From: an uncultured Clostridia bacterium
Lineage (GTDB): Bacteria; Bacillota; Clostridia; TANB77; CAG-508
Length of the DNA: 64,000 nt
Direction: 5' to 3'
Assembly: GCA_934167755.1 (NCBI GenBank)
Contig: CAKPLT010000002.1
Span: forward strand, 50,720-114,719
A model generated the notes under the pieces. That model searched no databases. It was not told the DNA's origin and was given only the letters and a program-made list of their open reading frames with translations. A program made the translations under genes and the position numbers. Positions 1 to 10,673 of the stretch are shown piece after piece. Positions within the stretch are counted from its first letter, which is position 1, and each line of letters begins with the position of its first letter.

Positions 1-608
1 GTTAATGGATAATATATTTTTGAGTATTTAAATCCTGCATTTTCTAATAATTCTTTTACTTTTTCTAATGAATACATTGTTCTATTACTGTCCAACATTT
101 TTCTTAGTTTTTCTTGAGTTGAAAAACTTTTTACTGAATATTTATTGTCAAATGCTATTAATAATTTTCCTTTATCTTTTAACATTTTTTGGGTATATTT
201 AAAAATTTCTACTATATCATCAGTTATGTTTTCTAATCCTATTAAAGTAATATAATCAAACTTTGTTTTTATATTTTCTAAACTATCTATTATTTCTAAA
301 TTTTTTATATTTTCATGTCTTTTTAAAATTGCATTTCTTTTTTCTTCATTTGCTTCATATGAAATAACTTTTTCTGCATTTTTACACAATTCTTCTGTTA
401 TCTGACCATAGTCAGCTCCAAATTCTAAAATCGTGCAATTTTTTTCAAAAGGATACCAGCTTATAATGTTTTTTCTAATATCTGATAGTGCTAACATTAT
501 TTCTATTCTGTCATCATTTTCAATAATAGATTCAAAATTTTTATTTTCACTTATATATTTTATAATGTCTTTATCTATATCGGTAATTTTATTATCTTTA
601 ATTTTCAT
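1..608 (-). CDS. Class I SAM-dependent methyltransferase, C-terminus outside window
   Basis: The frame starts at ATG 608 behind an AAGGA site and is still open at base 1, so about 202 residues are visible. A Rossmann-type SAM-binding start (ILEFGADYGQITEEL) follows an RKNIISWYPF segment, and FDYITLIGLEN plus LKDKGKLLIAFDN match the later strands of the fold. The next gene upstream is a paralogue with the same segment (RKNIINWYPF). It is the last visible gene of the glycan-export cluster, so it probably methylates a cell-surface polysaccharide or its precursor; the substrate cannot be read from the sequence. The glycine motif is looser than in the paralogue (GADYG against GAGMG). Confidence 0.8.
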   Translation of the reverse strand, partial: MKIKDNKITDIDKDIIKYISENKNFESIIENDDRIEIMLALSDIRKNIISWYPFEKNCTILEFGADYGQITEELCKNAEKVISYEANEEKRNAILKRHENIKNLEIIDSLENIKTKFDYITLIGLENITDDIVEIFKYTQKMLKDKGKLLIAFDNKYSVKSFSTQEKLRKMLDSNRTMYSLEKVKELLENAGFKYSKIYYPL

Positions 609-628
609 ATTTTACCATTTCCTTGTAA

Positions 629-1753
629 TTATTTGTTTTTTGTTCTAAAGTCTCTAATTGGTTTTGTGATTTTCCATGATTTAGAATTAGCCATTAGATT
701 AAGCTCTTCTTTTAGTTTTTGGTTTTCTTCCATTAATTGATTTATTACTGTTTTATCTTCTTCATTTTTTATTTTATAATGTTTATCATAAAATTTTCTC
801 ATTGTATCAGTTACTTTTACCAATTTTTGCTTGCTTAAATCAATTTTTGTATCAATCTCTTTAAGTGATGTTTCTATAAAGAATGAATTTGCAAAAAAGT
901 CAAATTGCCCATTTTTTATGATGTCTTTATATGCTTCTTTTTCATTATATTCTACATCTGCTTTTTCATCTGATAAATATGGTGTATATTCTTCTATAGT
1001 TTCTTCATTTGGTAAGTATTCATCTGAAAATATGTAATTAGGTAATTTATAATCTGGCATTGGATAATAATATTTTAAATAATTATATCCTGCACTTTTT
1101 AAAATTTCAGTTAATTCTTTTTTTCCAAATGTTCTTATTCCTTTTTTGTTTGTATATCCTAATATTCCATCATATTTTTTTCCTGTATGGTCTTCATTTG
1201 CACCAGAAAAATACTTTAGTCCAAATTGGTTTTCTATTGCAATTAATAGTTTTCCATCTTCTTTTAATAAAGATTTTATATATGTTAAAAAATCATAAAA
1301 TGGATTTTCTGTATTTGTATACAATGGTGCATATTCCAATACTCCTATTAATGTTATATAATCAAATTTCTTATTAAATTTTATTTCATTAAAATTCCCA
1401 AGTATTATTTCTAGATTTTCTTTGTCCTTACATCTATTCATAATTGATGTTGCTCTTTGTTTTGAAAGCTCAACAGCTGTTACTTTTTTAGCTTTTTCAC
1501 AAAGTATTCCGGTAATTGCACCCATTCCAGCTCCAATTTCTAATACTTCTGCATCTTCCTTAAATGGATACCAATTAATAATATTTTTTCTTAATGATGT
1601 TAAATGATAAAATACTGGCCATCTTACATCATATTCAAAAATTTTGTCGAAATCTTTTTCACTATATTTTTCAGTATATTCAATAACATCTTTTTCTACA
1701 TCTCCATCACAATAATTATCTTGTCCAGTATAAAAATCATAATTTACTTTCAT
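629..1753 (-). CDS. Class I SAM-dependent methyltransferase of glycan cluster
   Basis: This 374-residue protein has a clear SAM-binding motif (VLEIGAGMGAITGIL, about residues 70-84), an acidic strand-2 end (VTAVELS) and a strand-4 motif FDYITLIGVLEY. The C-terminus (about 335-374) is a predicted coiled coil followed by the basic tail SWKITKPIRDFR, a tail also common at the ends of glycosyltransferases in O-antigen-type clusters. The start at 1753 is preceded by GGAGA. It lies 14 bp downstream of the Wzt ATPase gene and 20 bp upstream of a paralogue, so all three are probably co-transcribed. Likely role: methyl transfer to an exported glycan, perhaps as a chain terminator recognised by Wzt. 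That role is inferred from context. Confidence 0.82.
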   Translation of the reverse strand: MKVNYDFYTGQDNYCDGDVEKDVIEYTEKYSEKDFDKIFEYDVRWPVFYHLTSLRKNIINWYPFKEDAEVLEIGAGMGAITGILCEKAKKVTAVELSKQRATSIMNRCKDKENLEIILGNFNEIKFNKKFDYITLIGVLEYAPLYTNTENPFYDFLTYIKSLLKEDGKLLIAIENQFGLKYFSGANEDHTGKKYDGILGYTNKKGIRTFGKKELTEILKSAGYNYLKYYYPMPDYKLPNYIFSDEYLPNEETIEEYTPYLSDEKADVEYNEKEAYKDIIKNGQFDFFANSFFIETSLKEIDTKIDLSKQKLVKVTDTMRKFYDKHYKIKNEEDKTVINQLMEENQKLKEELNLMANSKSWKITKPIRDFRTKNK

Positions 1754-1767
1754 AACATTCTCCGTTT

Positions 1768-3090
1768 CTATCTTTCGATATGAATTTCTGTTTTTAAGTC
1801 TAATAGTCCTAAGCAGTCTCTATGTCCTAATATTTCTAAGAATATCGCATCATATTTTCGATCAAATACTTCTAAATCTCCATTTTTAGTGAACTTTGTA
1901 CATCCAAAAGAAAGAGTATATCTATCAGGATTAAGTGGTACTGCTTGTTGAAATTCTACTGTTGCAATATCGCCTTTTTTGTATGTTCCAGTTTTTGTTT
2001 CATAGACTTTTGTATTTGCTCCTGCAAGTTCTAATCCTTTTATATCTTTTATTGAAAGAGCAAATATTGGCTCTTCAATATCTTCATTAAATTTAACTTT
2101 CATTTTTATTATATATTCACTCTCATTATTAATTACAGTTTGAATATTATTTTCTAAGTCAAATACACCATAATCTATTATTTCTGCTTTTCCATTTCCA
2201 TATGTTAATAACTTTTCTTTGTTTCCTGAAAAATATTGTTTCCATTCTCCAGTAGTATCATTTTGGACTATTTTACTATTGTTTTCTTTTTGAATTTTTT
2301 CATTTATTTTCTTTTGTTTTTCTTCTTTTTCTGGGTCATTGATATCTTCATCAAGTCCAACAATCATCTTCTTGTATTTTTCAACTCCTAATTTTACATC
2401 TCCATCAAATATCTTTGTTCCTTCAGAAATTATTATTGCTCTATTACAATTTCTAATTACATCATTAACACTATGTGTGACAAATAGAATTGTTTTTCCT
2501 TGTTTTTTAAATTCTTCGAATTTTTTAAAACATTTTAATTGAAAAGCCATATCACCTACTGACAATACCTCATCTACAATTAAAATATCTGGATCAACAT
2601 TTATAGCACATGCAAAAGCTAATCTTGCAAACATACCTGATGAATATGTTTTTACAGGTTGATATAAGTGGTCTCCTATATCTGCAAATTCTATAATTTC
2701 TGGTTTTTTCTTTTCTATTTCTTCTCTAGAAAGTCCAAATACTTGACCATGTTGATATATGTTTTCTTCACCTGTTAATTCATTATTAAATGCAGTACCT
2801 AATTCTAGTAAAGAACTTATTTTTCCTTTTTTTTCTATTGTTCCACTTGTTGGAGTTACTACTCCTGTTATTATTTTTAGTAATGTTGATTTTCCTGCTC
2901 CATTTCTTCCAAGTATTCCCAATATATCTCCTCTTTTTAATTCTAAATTTATATTATTTAGTGCTTTAAATGAAGTATGCTTATTATAAAATGGTAATAC
3001 AGTTTCAAAAAGTCTATCTTTTTTTCTTGCAAACATCTTATATTCTTTCGTTAGTCCTTCAATTTTTAAAACTGATTCTTTATTTTCCAT
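1768..3090 (-). CDS. wzt: ABC transporter ATPase for polysaccharide export (Wzt/TagH type) with C-terminal carbohydrate-binding domain
   Basis: Residues ~10-245 form an ABC ATPase: Walker A GRNGAGKST, signature YSSGMFARLAF, Walker B DILIVDEVLSVGD and switch FVTHS. A linker of charged residues leads to a C-terminal beta-rich domain (about 295-440) with the pattern of Wzt_C domains, which bind the terminal modification of O-antigen-like chains. The start is placed at ATG 3090 because AAGGAGAACGAT precedes it; the frame stays open 11 codons further upstream into the previous gene. It pairs with the Wzm permease at 11678-12472, although eight kilobases of other genes separate the two. It energises transport of lipid-linked polysaccharide across the cytoplasmic membrane. 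Confidence 0.92.
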   Translation of the reverse strand: MENKESVLKIEGLTKEYKMFARKKDRLFETVLPFYNKHTSFKALNNINLELKRGDILGILGRNGAGKSTLLKIITGVVTPTSGTIEKKGKISSLLELGTAFNNELTGEENIYQHGQVFGLSREEIEKKKPEIIEFADIGDHLYQPVKTYSSGMFARLAFACAINVDPDILIVDEVLSVGDMAFQLKCFKKFEEFKKQGKTILFVTHSVNDVIRNCNRAIIISEGTKIFDGDVKLGVEKYKKMIVGLDEDINDPEKEEKQKKINEKIQKENNSKIVQNDTTGEWKQYFSGNKEKLLTYGNGKAEIIDYGVFDLENNIQTVINNESEYIIKMKVKFNEDIEEPIFALSIKDIKGLELAGANTKVYETKTGTYKKGDIATVEFQQAVPLNPDRYTLSFGCTKFTKNGDLEVFDRKYDAIFLEILGHRDCLGLLDLKTEIHIER

Positions 3091-3100
3091 ATCGTTCTCC

Positions 3101-4805
3101 TTATAATCTACTAATAGAACCAACTAGTCCTATCATAATAAATATTGCTAATACTGTTGATATTTTTTCTATTTGTTCTTTATCTGTTTTTTTATTATCA
3201 TTGTTTATTACCATAAATAATAATGGTAATATTGGAAACATATATCTAGGTTGATATCCATTTATTGATAGTTTCCCTACCTTTGTAAATGATATATATA
3301 ACATTAAACTTCCAGTTAAATATGCTCCAAAAAATGTAGCTAATAATATTGTTTTTTCTTTCAAATTAAACTTAACACTATTATCTGATATTGAAACATA
3401 CAATATAAATGCAACTTGTAATACAAATATGCAAGAAGCCTTTCCAAAAAAGTCAACTTGGCATAAATAAATTAACCAATCAAAATTTAACAATGAGTCT
3501 CTTATATGATTTATAATAATCAATACTGCAGACATTGGGTTTTTTATTAAAAATTCTATTTGTTCTTTTGCATTTGTTCCTTCACTTCTTGGATCAGATA
3601 TTGTGTCTGAACCTAGTAAAATTGTTGTTGCTAATATCATACCTACAATTGCTACTATTATTGTTGCGACTAACATTGTTTTTTTATTTTCCTTTATTAT
3701 TTTCTTTAGTGGCAATAACAATAATAATAAGCAAATACATATATATGACATTTCTTTTGCAAATAATGATAATATAAATAGACCTGTTAATATTATTATT
3801 TGCTTTGATTTTATTTTGTCATTATTTTTATATAATCTTAAGCAATATGCAATAAATAAGCCTACAAATCCTACGCATATTCCATCTATAGAATATGAAC
3901 CACTAAGAAGTAACAGCATTGGTGTCATATAAACTGTAAAAAACACATTTTTCTTAAATGGTAATAATTCTATTATCATAATTATTAATACTGTATATGC
4001 TATAAGATTAAATATTCGTCCGTATTATATAAATATCTGCAATGCTTCCTTGTAAAAGTATTGCTGTTTTTATTCCTATTGCAGATGGTAAATATAATAT
4101 TGGACTGTATGTTGTTGCTTTAAAGTCTATATGAGTATCATTATTTTCATATATTTTATTCTCATATTTTTTTTCAAAAAATTGCATTGAATCTTGCAGT
4201 GGACAAACTCTTGGAATCTGCTCTATCGACTCTTCTGTTTTATTGTTATGTTTATAGTCAAAATTTCCTATTGACATGTTAAAAGCAGACATAAAATGTC
4301 TTTTTTCATCTAATGATCCATTAAGTTGGGTTGTACAACAAAATAATATTCCAAGTGTTGCACAGACAATAATCATATTTTTCTTTAAATCATTTGAAAT
4401 GTATATTAATAAAACTGTTCCTAATAGTAAATCTAATGTCATTAAAACTAATTTGTATTTTATCATTCCTATCATAATAGCATATACAAATGCTACTGCG
4501 AAAATTATATACACAATGGCTATTGTTATCAGCTTGTATTTGTTTCTCAGACTACTTACAGCGTCTTTTGTGAATTTTCCTATATTTTTAAAATATAAAA
4601 TTGCATATACTAAATATATCACCATTCTTGCAAATGAAAAATTATATTTTTCAATATTTCCATTTATTATTCCTTTTGAAAATTTTGCATTACAAAGTCC
4701 AAACTCATAAATTATCATTGCCAATAATAAAATTATTGCTGTTATAATACTTATTATTTTTTCTTTATTTATTGCTTTTTTATTATTACTTATTAATTCG
4801 TTCAT
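3101..4805 (-). pseudogene. DUF2142 multi-spanning membrane protein, split by a single-base frameshift
   Basis: Two open frames (4805-4008 and 3979-3101) together give one DUF2142-like protein with many hydrophobic helices. The first half carries SLDEKRHFMSAFN, the hallmark acidic/histidine loop of the family, and ends ADIYIIRTNI. If one base near 4023 is skipped, the text reads ADIYII-GRIFNLIAYTV and runs straight into the second frame (IIELLPFKKNVFF), restoring the family pattern. The start at 4805 follows GGAGG. DUF2142 proteins accompany surface-glycan clusters and probably act as polytopic glycan-modifying enzymes. The break may be a real mutation, phase variation or an assembly error; there is no long homopolymer at the site. 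The downstream half could still start at ATG 3979. Confidence 0.82.
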
Positions 4806-4877
4806 CTATTCCTCCAGTCTGTATTTTTTCTTCTACATTTTATCTTTTATTGTATGTTTTGTCAATTGTTATTAAGC

Positions 4878-4920
4878 AAAAAAGAGGATTTTGCATATTT
4901 ATTTTAAGCAAAATTCTCTT
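4878..4920 (-). terminator. Rho-independent terminator after the GH25 hydrolase gene
   Basis: On the minus strand GAGAATTTTGC pairs with GCAAAATCCTC across an AT loop and is followed by TTTTTTG. It ends transcription a few bases after the stop codon of the GH25 gene and separates it from the DUF2142 gene. Confidence 0.75.
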
Positions 4921-4927
4921 TCAAAAT

Positions 4928-7462
4928 TTAGTATTTTTTCCAATCCACATAAGATATATTCATATCTACTTTTCCTGTTATTCCTGGCAACACTTCTGAT
5001 GATGTATATTGCCAAATATCATGTTTTCCTTTATATTGATATATTTCGTTTGGTATATATCCATCATTAAGACCATATGAAGCAACCCAAATAGTATAAT
5101 CATCTGGTAACTGTGATATATCTATTTTTTCCATCCACCAATATTTACTTGCATATATTCCTGTTTTATATCCTGCATTTTTTATTGTTTCACAAAATGT
5201 TTTACTAATGTCTGTTGCTTCTTTTTTAGTTAACTTTTGTTGTGATGGATCTTCTATATCAAAAAATATAGGTAATTCAAAACTTGTTACTCCAATGCTT
5301 TGTAAATATTTTAATAAATTTTCTGCTTCTCTTCTTGCTTCATCTACTGTTACAGCATATGAATATATATATGTTCCTACTGGAATATTATTTTCTTTAC
5401 ATTTTTTATAATTTCGTTCAAATGTTGGGTCAATAATAAATCGTCCTCTAGTTTCTGAATAGTATCCTGCTTTTGAAATCATAAACTCTATTCGTCCACT
5501 ATTTATTAATTTATCAAAATCTATTTCTTTTTGAAATCTTGACACATCTATTCCAAAATGTATTGTCTCAAATTTGAATTTTTGTGATGCTAATCCATGG
5601 CCTTGATATACTTGTATATTAGTTCCATTTTCTGTGCGGGCTCCATTGACATCTAAATATAGCCCATTACATTTTGACATTATTGTGTAATATTCATTTC
5701 CTACATTTTTTATATACCATTTTTGACCGTCTGAGCCATTACTTCTGTATTGTTCTACATTTGTTCCATTTTCTTTTAAACTTCCATATACATCTAATAA
5801 TTTTCCTGAATGCATAGCTTGAATTTCATAATATCCATCTCTTTGATATGTTACTCTGAATCTTTGTTGTAAACCATTATTTGCTCTCCATATAGCAACA
5901 TTTGCACAATCATTCATATCACCTTTTAAAACATCTAAATTCATATTTTCATCAAGTGCTGTTTTTATTGCATACACACCATCAACTAACATTCCATCTT
6001 TATTTTCGTCTACATTTATAAACTTGAATCTTTGAGATTTATAATTTCTGTTTTCTTTCATCTGTATATTTGTTCCATTAGCATTTATTCCATTATATAC
6101 ATCTAAGCATAAATCGTTACATTTTGATATTATTGAATAATATCCATCTGTTTCTTCTTTTATTATCCATCTTTGGGCACTTCCTCCATGCCAATCATAT
6201 TGTTCTACATTTACTCCATCCCAATTTTGACAACCAAAAACATCTAGTACTTTACCTGAATGCATAACTTGAATTTTATACTCTCCTTCACCCAAGTATT
6301 CAACTTTAAATTGTTGTTTTTGGCTATTTGCTTTTGACCATATTTGAACATTCCCAAGATTCTCTAAACTACCATCTGCAACTTCAATATATCTATTTTC
6401 ATCTATGGCTGTTTGAATATTATAAATTCCATCTTTTATTGGTTGTTTGTTTGATTCTTTTACTTCTACAAATTTAAACAACTGTGATGCTTGTCCATGT
6501 CCTGCATATACTTGTATATTGGTTCCTTCTGCCGATGACCCTCCATATACATCTAGATATAGATTATTACACTTTGAAATTAATGAATAATATCCATTTT
6601 TCATATCTTTTATAATCCACTTTTGTGCATCTCCACTATTTCCAGTGTATTGTTCTACATTTGTTCCACTTTCTTCTCTTCCTTGATATACATCCAAAAA
6701 TTTTCCAGATGCAACTATTTCTAATGAATAATATCCATCATTTAAATATTTTACTTTAAATTGTTGTCTTTTCAAATCATAATTCTGACCAATTTGGACA
6801 TTTGCACAATCTATTCCATAATTTCTTTCTACTGTTACTGCTTTATTTAAATTCAAAGCACTTTTTATTATATATGTTCCATCTTCTATTGTTTTTTCTG
6901 CTTTTTCATCATTAACTTTTATAAATCTAAATAATTGCGATGCCTGTCCATGCCCTGTATAAATTTGAATATTATTTCCTTCTGTTGCTTGCCCACCATA
7001 TACATCTAAATATAGGCCATTACATGCTGATATTATTGAAAAGTATCCATTTTTCATATCTTTTATCATCCATCTTTGTGCATTTCCGCCGTGCCATGTA
7101 TATTGTTCTACATTTGTCCCATTTACGCCTTTAGCTTGGTATACATCTAAAAATTTTCCAGATGCAACTACTTCTAATGAATAATATCCATCTTTTAAAT
7201 ATTTAATTTTAAATTGTTGCCTTTTATAGTTTTTATTTTTTTCAATTTGTATATTAGCACAATTTGTTCCATAGTTTTTTTCTACAGATACTACTTTTCC
7301 TTGTTCTATAGCACTTTCAATTATATATTTACCATCTTCAAGTCTGTTATTTTCTTGTATATTTTCTTCGTTTTCATTTGTTGCTATACTATATGGACAT
7401 ATAATTCCAATTATTAGTATTAAAATTATCAATATTTTTCTTTTCATTCTTGCCTCCATCAA
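4928..7462 (-). CDS. Secreted GH25 muramidase with four ricin-type lectin domains
   Basis: 844 residues. A signal peptide (about 1-27: basic start, hydrophobic core ILIILILIIGIICPYSIA) leads to four tandem RICIN/CBM13-like domains of about 145 residues each (roughly 42-187, 192-337, 343-487, 495-640), recognisable by repeated LDVYGG...GTNIQ and QxWxIK motifs. The last ~200 residues are a GH25 lysozyme domain: FGIDVSRFQ with the N-terminal Asp, the FDIED acidic pair on the catalytic strand, and KVDMNISY at the end. It would cut the glycan strands of peptidoglycan outside the membrane while the lectin domains bind wall or mucin carbohydrate. The start ATG 7462 overlaps the stop of the upstream M14 gene by four bases, indicating translational coupling. 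The identity of the sugar ligand is unknown. Confidence 0.93.
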   Translation of the reverse strand: MMEARMKRKILIILILIIGIICPYSIATNENEENIQENNRLEDGKYIIESAIEQGKVVSVEKNYGTNCANIQIEKNKNYKRQQFKIKYLKDGYYSLEVVASGKFLDVYQAKGVNGTNVEQYTWHGGNAQRWMIKDMKNGYFSIISACNGLYLDVYGGQATEGNNIQIYTGHGQASQLFRFIKVNDEKAEKTIEDGTYIIKSALNLNKAVTVERNYGIDCANVQIGQNYDLKRQQFKVKYLNDGYYSLEIVASGKFLDVYQGREESGTNVEQYTGNSGDAQKWIIKDMKNGYYSLISKCNNLYLDVYGGSSAEGTNIQVYAGHGQASQLFKFVEVKESNKQPIKDGIYNIQTAIDENRYIEVADGSLENLGNVQIWSKANSQKQQFKVEYLGEGEYKIQVMHSGKVLDVFGCQNWDGVNVEQYDWHGGSAQRWIIKEETDGYYSIISKCNDLCLDVYNGINANGTNIQMKENRNYKSQRFKFINVDENKDGMLVDGVYAIKTALDENMNLDVLKGDMNDCANVAIWRANNGLQQRFRVTYQRDGYYEIQAMHSGKLLDVYGSLKENGTNVEQYRSNGSDGQKWYIKNVGNEYYTIMSKCNGLYLDVNGARTENGTNIQVYQGHGLASQKFKFETIHFGIDVSRFQKEIDFDKLINSGRIEFMISKAGYYSETRGRFIIDPTFERNYKKCKENNIPVGTYIYSYAVTVDEARREAENLLKYLQSIGVTSFELPIFFDIEDPSQQKLTKKEATDISKTFCETIKNAGYKTGIYASKYWWMEKIDISQLPDDYTIWVASYGLNDGYIPNEIYQYKGKHDIWQYTSSEVLPGITGKVDMNISYVDWKKY

Positions 7463-10400
7463 TATTTTAATATTGTTTCAAGAATTTCCATTGCTGTCAT
7501 TTTATCTTCTTTATTGTTTATAAATAGTAATTCTGTGTCATCATTTTCAAATGGTTCACATATTTGTGTTGAATCAAGTTCAACAAATGGATATTCCGTA
7601 ATTTTTCCATTTATTTCATCCCTAATGTAACAAATATCTGTTATATCTATAATATATTTTTTTCCATTTGATATCAGTTCATCTAGTTTTTCTTCAATAT
7701 TATTTTCTTTTTCAAAATTTGTTTTAACTAAAAAGCCTCTATTATCTACTGTGAATGCTTTAACATTGCATTCTTTTAAAATTTGTTGGAATTTTTCTCT
7801 TGAATTCTCTGTTATATACATTCCTTTTTCAATTGAAAAATCTAATATTAAATTGTCTATTTCATTTTCTTCTGGTTTTGCATTTTTTAATGCTCCTGCT
7901 AATGCTGTTTTATACTGCATTTGAGAATTTACATACTTTTTTCTAGTACTGCGTATTTTATTTCTTGTAGAGTATGTATTTATACTTGTTCCATTTTCTC
8001 TTAGTACATTCATTGTTGCTTCTATGTATTTATGTTCAAATTGTCTTGAAAGTAATTCTTGGTGACTATATACTGGTGGTAATTCTACTAAAGCAGATCT
8101 TGCAGTTCTAGTTCCACCCAAAGAATTTCTAGCCCAATTTATTAAATAACCTCTTCCATAAGTACTAATATGTTTTTGCATATTATATTGATTTCGATAA
8201 TATGAACCTAATCCATTGTCTCCTATTGTTTCATTTAGCCATCCATGTAAATCAATTAAAATAGTTTGTCCTGCTGTTGCTTTTTTCTCTAACAAAAAAT
8301 CTCTTAAAGCTCTGGCCTCATATGCTTGAAATCCTTCAGTACCATTGTAATTTCTCGCTTCTTTATATTTTACATATTCCTGACCATTTATCTGCCAATT
8401 TCTGTTCATATCTATTCCTTGTCTATTTGGTGCTGAGCTTATTAGTGTTGTTCTTCCTGGTCCATTATTTGTCCATCCATAATTTTGTCCATCTGGATTT
8501 AGTGTTGGAAATAAATATATTTGCCAATTATAAAATATATTTGACTCTGTTGATTCTTGTAAATATGTTTTAAAACATTCAGCAATATATGTTAATTCTT
8601 TTCCATCTTGATTGTAGTCATCTTCAAAACCATGTATAGAATATGTTGCAAATAAAACATTTTCTCCTTTTCCAAATTTATAATACTTCAAGTTTGTTCC
8701 TCTGTAGTCTCCAATAACAGCTAAGCCAGATCTTCCATATGTTCCTTCTTGATAAAACCTTCTTACTTCATTTGTTATTTTAAATTTTTGAGCATCATTT
8801 TCATTTTTTGTTGTTCCTATTATTCTACTTCCATTTTGTGCAGAATTGTTTTGAGCAGTTAAATACAAACCACTATTTTCGGAATATATATAATAACATC
8901 CGCTTCCTGCTTCTTTTATTTTCCACTCTTGTTGTTGTTCTTTACTTTCGTCATACTGGTATACACTACCATCTTCTCCAATAGACAATAATTTTCCTGT
9001 TTGTTTTACTTGAATTTTATATCCTTCATTTTCAAAAATAAATAAAAATTTTTGATGTGCTGTATTATTCGCATCCCACAAAAGTGCTTGTGTGTAATTT
9101 TTTGAACTTCCGCCTGCAATATCTATTAATTGATTTTCGATTAATTTCGATTCTAATTCATATTCTCCATTTTCGATTATATTTGCTTCTTCAAATACAA
9201 ATTTTTGTGAATTTCCCCCATGTGGCATATACATTTCCACATTTGTTCCATCTGCAATACCAGCTCCGTATACATCTAATGCCAAGTCATTACATTTTGC
9301 ATATAATGTATATGTATTATCTGTATTTTTCTTTATTATCCATTTTTGTGAATCTGCATTAATTGGAATATATTGTTCTACATTTGTGCAATTTCCTTTT
9401 CCTCCTGTATAAACATCTAATGCTTTACCAGAATTTATTGATGTAATTTTGTAATAACCACTTTGATCAATTTCTTCAATTCTAAATTTCTGATTTTGTG
9501 TTTTCTTTTTTGTTCCAATCTGTACATTTGCCATATCATAATAACTTGAATTCTGCACCTCTAGCACTTTTGATTCATTATAACTAGTTTTTATATAATA
9601 AATTCCATCTTCTATGCTTTTAGTTGGTGTTAAGTCTTCTTGTTTATCTATAATAAATTTCTGAGATATGTTTTCTATGTCTGAATACATTTGTAATAAT
9701 GTTCCATTTTCTGTGTTTCCACCATACACATCTAATGCTAAATCATTGCATTTTGATATAAATGAATATGTATTATCTTCATTTTTTCTTATTATCCATT
9801 TTTGATTGTCAGTGTTATACCAATCATATAGTTGCACTTTTGCTCCATTATTCTTAGCAGAGCCATAAATATCTAGCACTCTCCCAGAGTATATGTGTTT
9901 TATTTGATAATATCCATCATCTAAATATGTAATTTGAAATTTCTGAGTTATATTTTTATTGTAATTCCAGATTCCTATAGAAGATTCATTTGCTAATTGA
10001 TCACCCAAAACTTGAATTATTCTTTGTTGATTTTTACTCATTTGGATACTATATATTCCATCTTCTATCGTTCTTGTGCCTTTTGTTTCTTGTAATCTAT
10101 TAAATATAAATTTTTGTCCACTTGCTCCACCGTTATCTGTATACATTTGAATTATTGTCCCATTTTCAGTAAATCCTCCATAGACATCTAAATATAAACC
10201 ATTACATTTAGAAATAATTGAATATGTTCCATCTATATTCTTTTTTATTTTCCATTTTTGGTTATCTGTGTTGCTCCAGTCATATATTTGTACTTTTGCT
10301 CCATTGTATTTTGCTGAACCATAAATATCTAAAACTTTTCCAGAATAACAATGTTTTATTTGATAATATCCATCATTTAAATATGTAATTTGAAATTTTT

Positions 10401-10623
10401 GAGTTATATTTTTGTTATAATTCCATACACTTATTGGTGATTCATTTGACTTTTGATCACCTAATACTTGTACTATTCTTTGATTATTTGAACTCATTTG
10501 TATGCTATATATTCCATTTTCAATTACATTATCTTCTTCATTTGTATTAGCATCACCTTTTATTCCATAAAGTAATATCATTACAACAGAAATAATAAAT
10601 GCAAAAATTATCTTTTTTTTCAT
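7459..10623 (-). CDS. Secreted M14 zinc carboxypeptidase with four ricin-type lectin domains
   Basis: 1054 residues. Signal peptide (FAFIISVVMILLYG near the start), then four RICIN domains (about 34-180, 186-335, 340-485, 488-625) and an M14 peptidase domain (~630-890). The zinc ligands are visible as H-x-x-E in SIHGFEDD and the later His in DLHGWLNE; NPDGQNYG and DMNRNWQ are typical M14 substrate-site motifs, and SALVELPP supplies the catalytic Glu. A further ~150 residues of unknown fold close the protein. M14 enzymes with wall-binding modules usually cleave peptidoglycan stem peptides; with the coupled GH25 muramidase downstream it forms a two-enzyme wall-degrading unit. Start ATG 10623 follows AGAGGGATAAA. 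The substrate is inferred, not shown. Confidence 0.9.
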   Translation of the reverse strand: MKKKIIFAFIISVVMILLYGIKGDANTNEEDNVIENGIYSIQMSSNNQRIVQVLGDQKSNESPISVWNYNKNITQKFQITYLNDGYYQIKHCYSGKVLDIYGSAKYNGAKVQIYDWSNTDNQKWKIKKNIDGTYSIISKCNGLYLDVYGGFTENGTIIQMYTDNGGASGQKFIFNRLQETKGTRTIEDGIYSIQMSKNQQRIIQVLGDQLANESSIGIWNYNKNITQKFQITYLDDGYYQIKHIYSGRVLDIYGSAKNNGAKVQLYDWYNTDNQKWIIRKNEDNTYSFISKCNDLALDVYGGNTENGTLLQMYSDIENISQKFIIDKQEDLTPTKSIEDGIYYIKTSYNESKVLEVQNSSYYDMANVQIGTKKKTQNQKFRIEEIDQSGYYKITSINSGKALDVYTGGKGNCTNVEQYIPINADSQKWIIKKNTDNTYTLYAKCNDLALDVYGAGIADGTNVEMYMPHGGNSQKFVFEEANIIENGEYELESKLIENQLIDIAGGSSKNYTQALLWDANNTAHQKFLFIFENEGYKIQVKQTGKLLSIGEDGSVYQYDESKEQQQEWKIKEAGSGCYYIYSENSGLYLTAQNNSAQNGSRIIGTTKNENDAQKFKITNEVRRFYQEGTYGRSGLAVIGDYRGTNLKYYKFGKGENVLFATYSIHGFEDDYNQDGKELTYIAECFKTYLQESTESNIFYNWQIYLFPTLNPDGQNYGWTNNGPGRTTLISSAPNRQGIDMNRNWQINGQEYVKYKEARNYNGTEGFQAYEARALRDFLLEKKATAGQTILIDLHGWLNETIGDNGLGSYYRNQYNMQKHISTYGRGYLINWARNSLGGTRTARSALVELPPVYSHQELLSRQFEHKYIEATMNVLRENGTSINTYSTRNKIRSTRKKYVNSQMQYKTALAGALKNAKPEENEIDNLILDFSIEKGMYITENSREKFQQILKECNVKAFTVDNRGFLVKTNFEKENNIEEKLDELISNGKKYIIDITDICYIRDEINGKITEYPFVELDSTQICEPFENDDTELLFINNKEDKMTAMEILETILKY

Positions 10624-10673
10624 TTTATCCCTCTTTTTTATTATATTCTCTTCAATTCCTTTTCGTCAACTTG

